64,000 nt of DNA from an uncultured Alphaproteobacteria bacterium. Lineage in GTDB: Bacteria > Pseudomonadota > Alphaproteobacteria > HIMB59 > GCA-002718135. How positions within the stretch are numbered: the stretch's first letter is position 1; each line of letters starts with the position of its first letter. The DNA lies in the NCBI GenBank assembly GCA_902560675.1, contig CACEMP010000001.1, forward strand, positions 62,001-126,000. The letters are read 5' to 3'. This document shows positions 8,691 through 16,447 of this stretch, one piece after another. Below the pieces are notes generated by a model. That model worked only from the letters and a program-made list of their open reading frames with translations. It was not told the DNA's origin and made no database searches. The position numbers and the translations under genes are program-made.

Positions 8691-9749
8691 TTATAATTTT
8701 TTTGCTGCACTAGTTTCTTTGATATTAGTTAGCTTTGTATATCTGTCTATCATTTGTGTTGTCTTATGACCACTTTGAGCCATAATTTCATGAGTAGGTA
8801 CACCATTCATTCTAGCCTGAGTAATTGAACCTATTCTTAGGCTATGACCAGAAATTTTATCACAATTTTCTATACCTGCTTCTGCAGCTCTTTTCTTTAA
8901 AATTAAAACAAAACTTGTGTCAGTCAAACTTACTTTTTGATTTTTACTATTAAGAATATATTTTTCTATATTGTTAGCTTTGTTAATTTTATAAAAGAGG
9001 GGGCCTGAGTCAATTAATGCCACCTCTAACCAATTTTTTAAAGCAATTACGGGACAATAAGGTGAGTTATTTTTAGGTAAATAAATCATTCTACCTTCAC
9101 CTTTTTGATCTGTTTTAGAAAAAGGTATTAAAACCTGAACTCCATCATCTTCAAAATTTAAATGCTCGTATTTCATTCCTAATAGTTCTGACCTTCTACA
9201 AAAACTATAAAAACCAATTAATATTAATGCTTTATCTCTTATGTTTCTAAAATCGTCATTATCCTCTGGAATTTTATTAATTATTTTTTCAATATCTGCT
9301 TTTAGAAGTTCCTTTGCTTGTCCAGATTTGTTATTTTTTTCATCTCTTACAATTGCACTTATCGTTTCTGATATGTTTGGATTTTTTCTATCAAACTGAA
9401 ACCCATTAACTCTATATTTATAAGTTATAGAGGCTAAAATTCTTTGTATAGTTGAAGCTTTATAGGAAGATGAAGAGTAGGGGTTATTATTTAACTTTTC
9501 TCTTCCTGGAATATTACTTGTTCCTTTTAATATTTTTGCTTCTGGATCTTCATGAAGCCAATCCATATAATTAGCAGTTAAAGCATATGCACTTTCTAAA
9601 TCATCAACATCTAATGGGCTACAATTGTATTTATTTTTGCAATAGTCGATGAATTTAAGCCAATCTCCATTGTATTTATCTTGTGTATTCTTTGCCTTAG
9701 ATTTTTCCTTTAATTTATTTACGTTATCATTTAATGATATTTTAACCAT
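8691..9749 (-). CDS. Tyrosine recombinase (phage/element-type integrase)
   Basis: A 352-residue site-specific recombinase with an N-terminal SAM-like DNA-binding domain (about 10-115) and a C-terminal catalytic domain. All catalytic residues are visible: R185 (CRRSEL), K212 (SKTDQ), H302 and R305 (HSLR), H328 (GHKTT) and nucleophile Y337. It would cut and rejoin DNA through a 3'-phosphotyrosine. The N-terminal spacing and the insertion around residues 75-95 are unlike chromosomal XerC/XerD. No excisionase, capsid or transfer gene lies nearby and no flanking tRNA is seen, so this is a solitary integrase, either an island remnant or a domesticated enzyme. Confidence 0.88.
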   Translation of the reverse strand: MVKISLNDNVNKLKEKSKAKNTQDKYNGDWLKFIDYCKNKYNCSPLDVDDLESAYALTANYMDWLHEDPEAKILKGTSNIPGREKLNNNPYSSSSYKASTIQRILASITYKYRVNGFQFDRKNPNISETISAIVRDEKNNKSGQAKELLKADIEKIINKIPEDNDDFRNIRDKALILIGFYSFCRRSELLGMKYEHLNFEDDGVQVLIPFSKTDQKGEGRMIYLPKNNSPYCPVIALKNWLEVALIDSGPLFYKINKANNIEKYILNSKNQKVSLTDTSFVLILKKRAAEAGIENCDKISGHSLRIGSITQARMNGVPTHEIMAQSGHKTTQMIDRYTKLTNIKETSAAKKL

Positions 9750-9757
9750 ATTATATA

Positions 9758-9781
9758 TTACGATAATTACAGTTATCGTAA
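9758..9781. repeat. Palindrome in the integrase promoter region
   Basis: A perfect 9-bp inverted repeat, TTACGATAA and TTATCGTAA, with a 6-base spacer. It lies 8 bases upstream of the integrase start codon. Spacing and symmetry suit either a dimeric repressor operator or paired recombinase core half-sites. A second inverted repeat of AAATCTAT lies at 9839-9846 / 9868-9875 in the same 160-bp gap. Confidence 0.5.
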
Positions 9782-9910
9782 ATAAAAGTCAAATGAAATA
9801 TATTATATTTATAAATCAATAATTTATATATATTATCTAAATCTATTTATAAAATTACAAACTAGATATAGATTTTCACGTGTAATAAAATACTGTATAT
9901 AGTGTATCAA

Positions 9911-10627
9911 ATGGAAAAATTACCCCAGATTTCCGCTGATTCCCAGATCTTTGTATTAACGGGTGCTGGTATAAGTAAAGAGTCTGGGATTAAAACATTT
10001 AGAGATTCTGATGGGCTTTGGAATAATCATAGGATTGAAGATGTCGCCAGTCCTGAAGGATTCTATAGAAACCCTACTCTTGTATATGATTTTTATAATA
10101 AGCGTAGAAAAGAATTAAATTCAGGAATAAAGCCAAATAGGGCCCATATTTTACTTCATGAATTAGAAAAAAATTATAAAATTCATATAGTTACTCAAAA
10201 TATAGATAATTTACATGAGATTGGAGGCTCATCATCAATAATTCACATGCATGGTGAGTTAAATAAAGCTAGATGTATAACGAATGATAATCATGTATTT
10301 GAGTGGCTAGAGGATCTTAATGAGACCCATAAATGCCCTAAATGTAACTCTCAATTAAGACCTCATATCGTTTGGTTTGGAGAAATGCCAATGCAAATGG
10401 AAGAAATCCATGATTTAGCTCAGCAATCTAGTATGTTTGTCTCTATTGGGACTTCTGGACAGGTCTACCCTGCTGCTGGATTTGTTTCGATGTTCAAAGA
10501 TATGCAAAAGCCAACTGTAGAACTAAATCTCGAACCATCAAACAATCAAGATCAATTTGATTTTGCTATTCATAAGCCTGCTACAGTTGCAGTTGAAGAA
10601 TTTAAAAACTTACTTTTAAGAAATTAA
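9911..10627 (+). CDS. cobB: NAD-dependent protein deacylase, Sir2 family (CobB-type)
   Basis: A 238-residue class III sirtuin. It has the NAD-binding GAGISKESGIKTFRD, the TQNIDNLHE stretch and catalytic H114 in HMHGEL. A zinc-site cysteine in ARC is followed by CPKC about 20 residues later. The characteristic LRPHIVWFGEMP is present. The pair Y62 and R65 (FYNKRR) matches the CobB/SIRT5 residues that favour succinyl and malonyl lysines. It removes acyl groups from lysines using NAD. A GTG nine bases upstream is an alternative start; I prefer the ATG at 9911. The AlkB-like gene follows after 29 bp. Confidence 0.9.
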   Translation: MEKLPQISADSQIFVLTGAGISKESGIKTFRDSDGLWNNHRIEDVASPEGFYRNPTLVYDFYNKRRKELNSGIKPNRAHILLHELEKNYKIHIVTQNIDNLHEIGGSSSIIHMHGELNKARCITNDNHVFEWLEDLNETHKCPKCNSQLRPHIVWFGEMPMQMEEIHDLAQQSSMFVSIGTSGQVYPAAGFVSMFKDMQKPTVELNLEPSNNQDQFDFAIHKPATVAVEEFKNLLLRN

Positions 10628-10656
10628 AGTAAGATATATATAATATTAACCTAAAA

Positions 10657-11676
10657 ATGATTTTTTATTTAGTAACCCCTTTAATATTAATATTCTCTAG
10701 TTCTTTAGGGTTATTAATTGATCCTGCTTGGTCTATCTCACCTTTTGTTTGGGTTTTTGTACTAGTTCCCATTATTGATCTAGTTTTACCCTATCTAAGT
10801 AAACAAGATGTTGATTTAAAAGAAAATTTATTTCATAATTTTTCAATCTTAATTGTTCTTCCTTGTATTTTATTTCTAATTTTATTTGGTTTAATTGTTG
10901 TATCTGATCCACGAATAACATTTTTCACTGCTGCCGCTTTAGGCGCAGCAGTTGGTATGTCTGGTGGTTCAATAGGCATTACAACAGCCCATGAGTTAAT
11001 TCATAGACAAAATAAATATATGAGAGGAATTGGAGTATTATTATTAATTGTGTGTTGCTATGGTCATTTTCGTATTGAGCATATCTATGGACATCACCGA
11101 AATGTTGCTACAAAAGAAGACCCTGCTACTGCTAGAAGAGGTGAAAATTTTTATTTTTATTTTGTTCGCTGTGTCATTAATAGTGTGATTTCTTCATGGA
11201 ATATTGAAAAGGATATTCTTGATAGAAAAAATATAAAAACTTTTAGCGTTCAAAACAGAATGCTACATTATTTTGTATTGGAATTTTTATTTTTAGTAAT
11301 TGCTTATTTAATTGCAGGAACTAATGGTTTAATATTTGTTATTTTCCACTCATTTGTTTCAATCATCTTACTTGAGTTAGTAAATTATATTCAGCATTAT
11401 GGTTTAGAGAGAAAAAAACAAAATGGGAGATATGAAAGATTTACTGATTTACATTCTTGGAATAGTCGTCACATCTCAGCTAATTGGTCGACTTTTAATT
11501 TAGGATTGCATGCCGAACATCACCAAAGTGCATCAAAGCACTACCCTCTTCTATCGCAAGAAGAAAAAGCCATAGAAATGCCAGCCAACTATTCCATTAT
11601 GTTGATAATGGCTTTAATTCCTCCGTTATGGTTTTTTGTAATGGATAAAAAAATAGATAATTTAAAAACAATTTAA
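10657..11676 (+). CDS. AlkB-type membrane non-haem diiron monooxygenase
   Basis: A 339-residue membrane protein with about six helices and the histidine clusters of alkane 1-monooxygenases. They are HELIH (112-116), EHIYGHHRNVAT (141-152, followed by KEDPAT), the NYIQHYGL 'HYG' motif (243-250) and LHAEHHQ (284-290). These bind two irons and hydroxylate terminal C-H bonds using O2. Length is shorter than typical AlkB (about 400). No rubredoxin or reductase gene is adjacent, so the electron donor must be elsewhere. Substrate could be medium-chain alkanes, fatty acids or another lipid; assignment beyond AlkB-like is not supported. Confidence 0.82.
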   Translation: MIFYLVTPLILIFSSSLGLLIDPAWSISPFVWVFVLVPIIDLVLPYLSKQDVDLKENLFHNFSILIVLPCILFLILFGLIVVSDPRITFFTAAALGAAVGMSGGSIGITTAHELIHRQNKYMRGIGVLLLIVCCYGHFRIEHIYGHHRNVATKEDPATARRGENFYFYFVRCVINSVISSWNIEKDILDRKNIKTFSVQNRMLHYFVLEFLFLVIAYLIAGTNGLIFVIFHSFVSIILLELVNYIQHYGLERKKQNGRYERFTDLHSWNSRHISANWSTFNLGLHAEHHQSASKHYPLLSQEEKAIEMPANYSIMLIMALIPPLWFFVMDKKIDNLKTI

Positions 11677-11720
11677 TCACTATTAATTTGCTCAATCTTA
11701 TTTAATTGATAAAATACTAC

Positions 11721-11758
11721 GGGGTATAAAGCCCTCTCCACTGAGGGAGTTTTGCCCC
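11721..11758. terminator. Structured 3' element between convergent genes
   Basis: An outer GGGG/CCCC stem (11721-11724 with 11755-11758) encloses CCCTC/GAGGG (11732-11736 with 11743-11747) with a 6-base loop and two asymmetric internal loops. It is the most GC-rich patch in a 171-bp gap between the convergent AlkB-like and transglutaminase genes. ATTTT follows on the plus side and GTAGTATTTT on the minus side, so a bidirectional terminator is the simplest reading. The internal loops are unusual for one, so a small structured RNA remains possible. Confidence 0.45.
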
Positions 11759-11847
11759 ATTTTGAATATGATATTACAAGAAGAAAAATTAGTTAGTTAT
11801 TTATTTATCTATCAACAAATGAAAATATTGATAAAGATTTTTAAAAA

Positions 11848-12684
11848 TTATTGCTGAGAGTTGTACTCAAGTGTTTGAACAGATATTTTCAATTTTTCAA
11901 TCGAACTATTAGAATTTGCTCTTCCATAAAAAACACCTTTTATGGGTGCAGCATAATTAGCATCTAGTCCACATGAAACTCTAATGTATCTTTCATCTGG
12001 ACTACAATTATTTGTTGGATCAAATCCAACCCAACCTAAATTTTCTATATAAAATTCAGCCCAAGCGTGTGTTGATTGATATTCTGAACTATGGGAATTA
12101 TTATGCATATATCCATTTACATATCGTGCTGGAATTCCTATTGAGCGGGCAGCACTAATCATAATGTGTGCTTGATCTTGACACACACCTTTTTTTTGTT
12201 TGTAAGCTACAATTGCTGTTGTTTCATTTGAAGTAGTCAGCGGTTTATATTCGACTCTTTCTGAAACTAGCTTTAATAATTCATGTGACACATCTAAATA
12301 ATTATTTGAAGTGCCATTTTTAGCATCATGTGCAAGTTCAATTATTGCATTATCAGATTGAGTTAATGATGTATATCTTAAATAAACTAAGGGATTAATT
12401 TTATCTAAAGGATTATTATATATTCCCTTTGTATCAAAAGTTTCTACTTTGCCATTAACAAAAAAATTTACACTTTTAAGTTTATTTTTATTTGAAAAAC
12501 TTTGTATAATATTTCCTTCTCCATCTATGTACATTTTTGATTTTTTAGATCCATCACGTGTTACATTCCAATTTATTATTTTTAATGCATTATTTTCTGA
12601 CGGATATAATTTTGTAGTTTGAATTAAGTTTTCAATTGGCAGATTATACTCATAAGTTGTAGTATGTTTAATAGAGAGTTCCAT
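11848..12684 (-). CDS. Transglutaminase-like cysteine peptidase family protein
   Basis: A 278-residue protein with an N-terminal beta domain (about 1-90, family start LSIKHTTTYEYNLP) and a transglutaminase-like papain-fold domain. The catalytic triad is visible: C168 in KKGVCQDQAH, H206 in STHAWAEF and D222 in GFDPTNN. Bacterial members act as peptidases or amide-forming or amide-exchanging enzymes. It is the last gene of an operon after the ATP-grasp and alpha-E genes, separated from alpha-E by 2 bases. This three-gene set recurs widely in proteobacteria and has been predicted to act on peptides or amide-linked metabolites; its product is not established. Confidence 0.88.
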   Translation of the reverse strand: MELSIKHTTTYEYNLPIENLIQTTKLYPSENNALKIINWNVTRDGSKKSKMYIDGEGNIIQSFSNKNKLKSVNFFVNGKVETFDTKGIYNNPLDKINPLVYLRYTSLTQSDNAIIELAHDAKNGTSNNYLDVSHELLKLVSERVEYKPLTTSNETTAIVAYKQKKGVCQDQAHIMISAARSIGIPARYVNGYMHNNSHSSEYQSTHAWAEFYIENLGWVGFDPTNNCSPDERYIRVSCGLDANYAAPIKGVFYGRANSNSSIEKLKISVQTLEYNSQQ

Positions 12685-12686
12685 AA

Positions 12687-13622
12687 TTAATTAAAAAATT
12701 CCTTATGTATATCTTTATCTACACTTGATATTTTATTAATAAATTTTGAAACAAATTCATGCAATCCGTAATCAATTATTGTTTGAATTTTTTCTTGTTG
12801 AATTGTTGTATTCAAATCTTTTAATGTATCATATATTTTATTTACTTTTGGTGGACTGCATTTAAGATCAATTAAGTGTTTAACAATATTTTGAATACAA
12901 AAACTTAATGACCTAGGACAACTATCATTAAGTATTAAAAAATCTGCAATTTTTGTTGCAGTAATTTCACCATCGTAAGCCCACCTAAATGCCCTAAATG
13001 AAGATAGTGATCTTAATAATATGCTCCATTGCATATTATCAATATTACTTCCAATATATTCTGGCTTAGGTAATAAAACAAAATATTTGACGTCAAGTAA
13101 TCTAGCAGAATTATCTGCTCTCTCAACAAATAAACCCAGTAATAAAAAGTTATATCCATCATTTCTAAGTAAGGAATTTATAGTTCCACGGAAAAGATTT
13201 ACTTGCTCTATTGCCCATTCGGTTAAATTTGGTAAGTCTGATGTTGAATATTTGTTTTGTTTAAAATTTAATATCTCTTGATATGCTTTGTTTATTGCAA
13301 GCCAAGACTCAGGTGTAAATGATGTTCTAACCACCAATGCATTATTTCTAGCATTTAAAATACAGTTATAAATTGATGATGGATTTTCTTCATCAAAAAA
13401 TAAGTAATCTTCAACATGCTTTTGAACAATATCATTATATTTTTTTTTATAACTTTCGATTGCACCAGATGCAGCTAATACTGACTCCCATTCATTATTA
13501 TAACCACGAGGATTAGGAAAAAGAGACATTCTATAACCAACATCAAGCAACCGTGATGTTGTTTCAGCACGCTCCATATATCTACTTATCCAGTATAAAT
13601 ATTCTGCTGTTCTGCTTAACAT
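12687..13622 (-). CDS. Alpha-E domain protein (DUF403)
   Basis: A 311-residue all-helical protein with the alpha-E family start LSRTAEYLYWISRYMERAET and the repeated ERADNSARLLDVKY (about residue 170). It has no catalytic residue I can name. The family is almost always linked to circularly permuted ATP-grasp and transglutaminase genes, as here, where it sits between them with 1- and 2-base gaps. It is thought to be a partner in the amide-ligation pathway. Expression should be tied to the glutamine-sensing leader upstream of the ATP-grasp gene. Confidence 0.87.
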   Translation of the reverse strand: MLSRTAEYLYWISRYMERAETTSRLLDVGYRMSLFPNPRGYNNEWESVLAASGAIESYKKKYNDIVQKHVEDYLFFDEENPSSIYNCILNARNNALVVRTSFTPESWLAINKAYQEILNFKQNKYSTSDLPNLTEWAIEQVNLFRGTINSLLRNDGYNFLLLGLFVERADNSARLLDVKYFVLLPKPEYIGSNIDNMQWSILLRSLSSFRAFRWAYDGEITATKIADFLILNDSCPRSLSFCIQNIVKHLIDLKCSPPKVNKIYDTLKDLNTTIQQEKIQTIIDYGLHEFVSKFINKISSVDKDIHKEFFN

Positions 13623-13623
13623 A

Positions 13624-15030
13624 TTACTCTGCTAACACCCATGTATCTTTAACACCTCCTCCTTGACTTGAATTTACTACAAAAGATCCTTCATTCATTG
13701 CAACACGAGTTAAACCACCAGAACTTAGTTGTGCTTCTTTACCTATTAGACAAAACGGTCTAAGATCAACACGCCTTCCTTCAACATGGTTTTTTATAAG
13801 TGTAGGAGTAAAAGATAAATCTAATAATGGTTGAGCAATATAGCCATTGGGATTTGTATATAATTTGTTTTTAAAAATATCTATTTCAGTTTTTGAAGAT
13901 TTTGGACCAATTAACATTCCATAACCTCCAGAACCATCGACTTCTTTGACCACAAGATTTGAAATATTTTCTAAAACATATTGAAGATGATCACTTTTTT
14001 CACAGTTCCAAGTTTCAACGTTATCTAATATTGGTTTTTCACCTAGATAAAATTTAATCATCTCAGGAACATATATGTATATAGCTTTGTCATCCGCTAT
14101 TCCAGCACCAGGTGCTGAGCAAATATTAACACCTCCTGTTTTATATACATCCATGATTCCTGGAACACCAATAACTGATTGTGAATTAAAACATAATGGA
14201 TCTAAAAAACCATCATCTATTCTTCTGTAAACCACATCAACTTTTTTAAGACCATCTACAGTTTTCATATAAAGATATTTTCCTTCAACAATTAAATCAT
14301 TAGATTCAACCATTTCTATGCCCATTTGATCTGACAAAAAACTATGTTCATAATAAGCACTATTTAAAGGTCCAGGAGTAAGTAATACTACAACGGGTTC
14401 AGAATTTTCACATTTTTGAGGTGCCAAACTCATAAGTGTTTGAAGTAATCTCGTAGGATAATTATCAATTGGTGTAACTCGATTTTTTAAAAATAAATCA
14501 GGAAACATTCTCATCATTATTTCTCTATTTTCTAACATATAAGAAACACCTGATGGTGTTCTACAATTATCCTCTAAAACGAAATAGCTATTGCTGTCAG
14601 TTCGCACTAAATCTATGCCCACAATAGGACTATAAATACCTCTTGGAGGTTTAAAACCAACCATCGCGGGTTCAAAAGAGATTTTTTTATAAATTAATTC
14701 TTTAGGAATTATATTTGCTTTTACAATTTCAGCATCGTTATAAATATCTAATAAAAATGCATTTATTGCTTTAGATCTTTGTATAACTCCTTTTTCTAAT
14801 TTAGACCATTCATTGTTTGTAAAAATTCTAGGAATTAAATCAAAAGGTATGATTCTTTCTCTTGCTGTTTCACTGTTTGTAGAAAATGTAATACCAATAT
14901 TTCGAAAATGAGTTTCTGCTTCTGCATTTTTTTCCAAAATAACTTTTGAACTCATATTCTCTAACCATGAACTTATATTATTATAATGATTTCTTATTTC
15001 AGAATCAGCTTGATACATTTCGTTAAACAT
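13624..15030 (-). CDS. Circularly permuted type 2 ATP-grasp protein
   Basis: A 468-residue predicted amidoligase of the DUF404/DUF407 circularly permuted ATP-grasp group. Recognisable landmarks are FDLIPRIFTNNEW (about 84-96), GIDLVRTDSNSYFVLEDNCR with PSGVSYMLENR following, VYRRIDDGFLDP, VKEVDGSGGYGM (phosphate loop) and RRVDLRPFCL. Such enzymes activate a carboxylate with ATP and join it to an amine. It is the first gene of the operon and its leader, about 250 nt, contains two glnA-type glutamine aptamers (15159-15275). This suggests that product formation follows cellular glutamine. The real substrate is unknown. Confidence 0.87.
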   Translation of the reverse strand: MFNEMYQADSEIRNHYNNISSWLENMSSKVILEKNAEAETHFRNIGITFSTNSETARERIIPFDLIPRIFTNNEWSKLEKGVIQRSKAINAFLLDIYNDAEIVKANIIPKELIYKKISFEPAMVGFKPPRGIYSPIVGIDLVRTDSNSYFVLEDNCRTPSGVSYMLENREIMMRMFPDLFLKNRVTPIDNYPTRLLQTLMSLAPQKCENSEPVVVLLTPGPLNSAYYEHSFLSDQMGIEMVESNDLIVEGKYLYMKTVDGLKKVDVVYRRIDDGFLDPLCFNSQSVIGVPGIMDVYKTGGVNICSAPGAGIADDKAIYIYVPEMIKFYLGEKPILDNVETWNCEKSDHLQYVLENISNLVVKEVDGSGGYGMLIGPKSSKTEIDIFKNKLYTNPNGYIAQPLLDLSFTPTLIKNHVEGRRVDLRPFCLIGKEAQLSSGGLTRVAMNEGSFVVNSSQGGGVKDTWVLAE

Positions 15031-15158
15031 ATTTAAAATGAACTAAGGAATGTGATTAATAATAATAAATTTTTTTTTAAAATCCATTCTATCATTATTA
15101 ATAACAAACCTTTCTTTCTGTTATTTCATGCTTAGCTATGGGAATTTAATAATGTCTG

Positions 15159-15206
15159 CGTTCCTTCGGTTTCCCCTACTTCCGATCTGTTAATACAGAT
15201 TGAACG
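15159..15206 (-). promoter_or_regulatory. glnA-type glutamine riboswitch aptamer, promoter-distal copy
   Basis: Read on the minus strand this 48-nt element is closed by CGTTC pairing with GAACG. It contains an ATCTGT/ACAGAT hairpin, the invariant core CGGAAGTAG, a short GG/CC hairpin and the 3' block CCGAAGGAACG. These are the conserved parts of the glnA RNA motif, the glutamine aptamer described in cyanobacteria. It ends 128 bases before the ATP-grasp start codon. That interval, containing AATAACA/TGTTATT able to pair, would be the expression platform; whether it acts on transcription or translation is not clear. Confidence 0.88.
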
Positions 15207-15224
15207 ATTTTATAACTTTGCACG

Positions 15225-15275
15225 CGTTCCTTCGACATAAGTCTACTTCCGTCTTGAAATTAATCAAAATGAACG
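15225..15275 (-). promoter_or_regulatory. glnA-type glutamine riboswitch aptamer, promoter-proximal copy
   Basis: A second 51-nt aptamer lies 18 nt upstream of the first on the minus strand. It has the same CGTTCA / GGAACG closing stem, a TTGA/TCAA hairpin, the core GACGGAAGTAG in its consensus form, a GAC/GTC hairpin and CGAAGGAACG. The two copies keep every conserved block but differ in the hairpin sequences, as expected for selected RNA structure. Tandem glutamine aptamers suggest a steeper response to glutamine. The remaining gap to the EamA gene, 15276-15454, is AT-rich DNA that must hold the promoter, but no confident -10/-35 pair stands out. Confidence 0.88.
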
Positions 15276-15454
15276 AATTTTCACACTATTTAAATTAATA
15301 CAAATAGTAAAATGTTTATGATAAAGTTTAAGTATGCAAAATTAACATAACTAAAAAAAATATTAAAATTTAATATTATTTTTTATTTAAAATAATAAAT
15401 TCAATTATTTTTTAATCATTTTTATAATATTAATGTTTATTTCAAGAAATAGAA

Positions 15455-16390
15455 TTATGATCGAAGAGTGGTTTTTGTTACTACAAGTATATTTTTTCTG
15501 TTCTCTCTAAATACTATATAAATTCCACTTACAATAATCATAAACATACCAATAAAGGAATAAAAATCTGGTAGTTCATCAAATATAAAAAAACCGAGTA
15601 TAACTGCAAAGATTAAATGAACATATTCTGCTGGGGCATTTATTAATGGAGATCCAATTCTATAAGCTCCTATTAAAGATATAATGCCTACACTTCCTAA
15701 AACTCCAATGAATAAAATAAAGAAAACAGTCTGAATGTCATTAAGGATCCAATGATTATTTAAATTATCAAGAATATTAAAATTTATATCTGAGTTATAT
15801 ATCAAAGCGCTAATTAATGTTCCTCCAATAAATGAACCCACATAAATATGAAAAGTCTGTTGAAATAATGAATCTTTATCAGCAGTCTTTTTAGCTAATG
15901 TCATGGATAAAGCATAACTACACGCCGTGATAATAGGAAATGTCATATAAATATTTATATTTGTAAAATCAGGTTTAATAATTAATAGTGTTCCAGAGAA
16001 ACCAACTATAATACTAAAAATTCTATTAATCCCTATTTCATTTTTTAAAATAAAATAAGAGAATATTGTAATAAAAAAAGGACTGACAAAAAATAAGCTT
16101 GTTGCTTCAGCAAGACCAATTTTACTTAATGAAATAAAAAATAATAGAAAACCTATAAAGAATGATAAACCTCTAAAGACTGCAACATAGGGATATGCAG
16201 AACTAAAGACAATATTCTGTTTTGTATAAAGTAAATAAAAAATTAATATCAAGGATCCTACTGTTGCTCTAAAAGCTAATATTTGAAGCAATGACAGATC
16301 ATTAACTGTTAACTTTATTAAAGTGTCGTGGACAATGAACAATAACATTCCAAATATAATCAGCAATAATCCTTTAATATTGTTATTCAT
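15455..16390 (-). CDS. EamA/DMT-family transporter
   Basis: A 311-residue inner-membrane carrier with about ten helices in two EamA repeats. The landmarks are LKNEIGINRIFSIIVGFSGT followed by LLIIKPD in the first repeat, and PLINAPAEYVHLIFAVILGF with a later FDELPDFYSFIG in the second. Probably a small-metabolite exporter. It lies upstream of, and in the same direction as, the riboswitch leader, but 424 bp separate it from the ATP-grasp gene, so it is a separate unit. Cargo unknown. Confidence 0.83.
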   Translation of the reverse strand: MNNNIKGLLLIIFGMLLFIVHDTLIKLTVNDLSLLQILAFRATVGSLILIFYLLYTKQNIVFSSAYPYVAVFRGLSFFIGFLLFFISLSKIGLAEATSLFFVSPFFITIFSYFILKNEIGINRIFSIIVGFSGTLLIIKPDFTNINIYMTFPIITACSYALSMTLAKKTADKDSLFQQTFHIYVGSFIGGTLISALIYNSDINFNILDNLNNHWILNDIQTVFFILFIGVLGSVGIISLIGAYRIGSPLINAPAEYVHLIFAVILGFFIFDELPDFYSFIGMFMIIVSGIYIVFRENRKNILVVTKTTLRS

Positions 16391-16447
16391 TAAATAAGGT
16401 ATTAATACTATTTTTGCTTTAGAATAAACAAAAAATGGATTGTAAAG

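Noticed and set aside
8691-11676. Prophage or genomic island
   Set aside because: Only an integrase is present; neighbouring genes have ordinary chromosomal functions and the same base composition, and no att repeats or tRNA were seen.
11721-11758. Cobalamin or TPP riboswitch
   Set aside because: A CCACTG fragment invites the idea, but the B12 box and the TPP core are absent and the element lies at 3' ends of genes.
15159-15275. CRISPR-like or plain tandem direct repeat
   Set aside because: Two copies only, with pairing conserved rather than sequence, and all the blocks of the glutamine aptamer; a riboswitch explains it fully.
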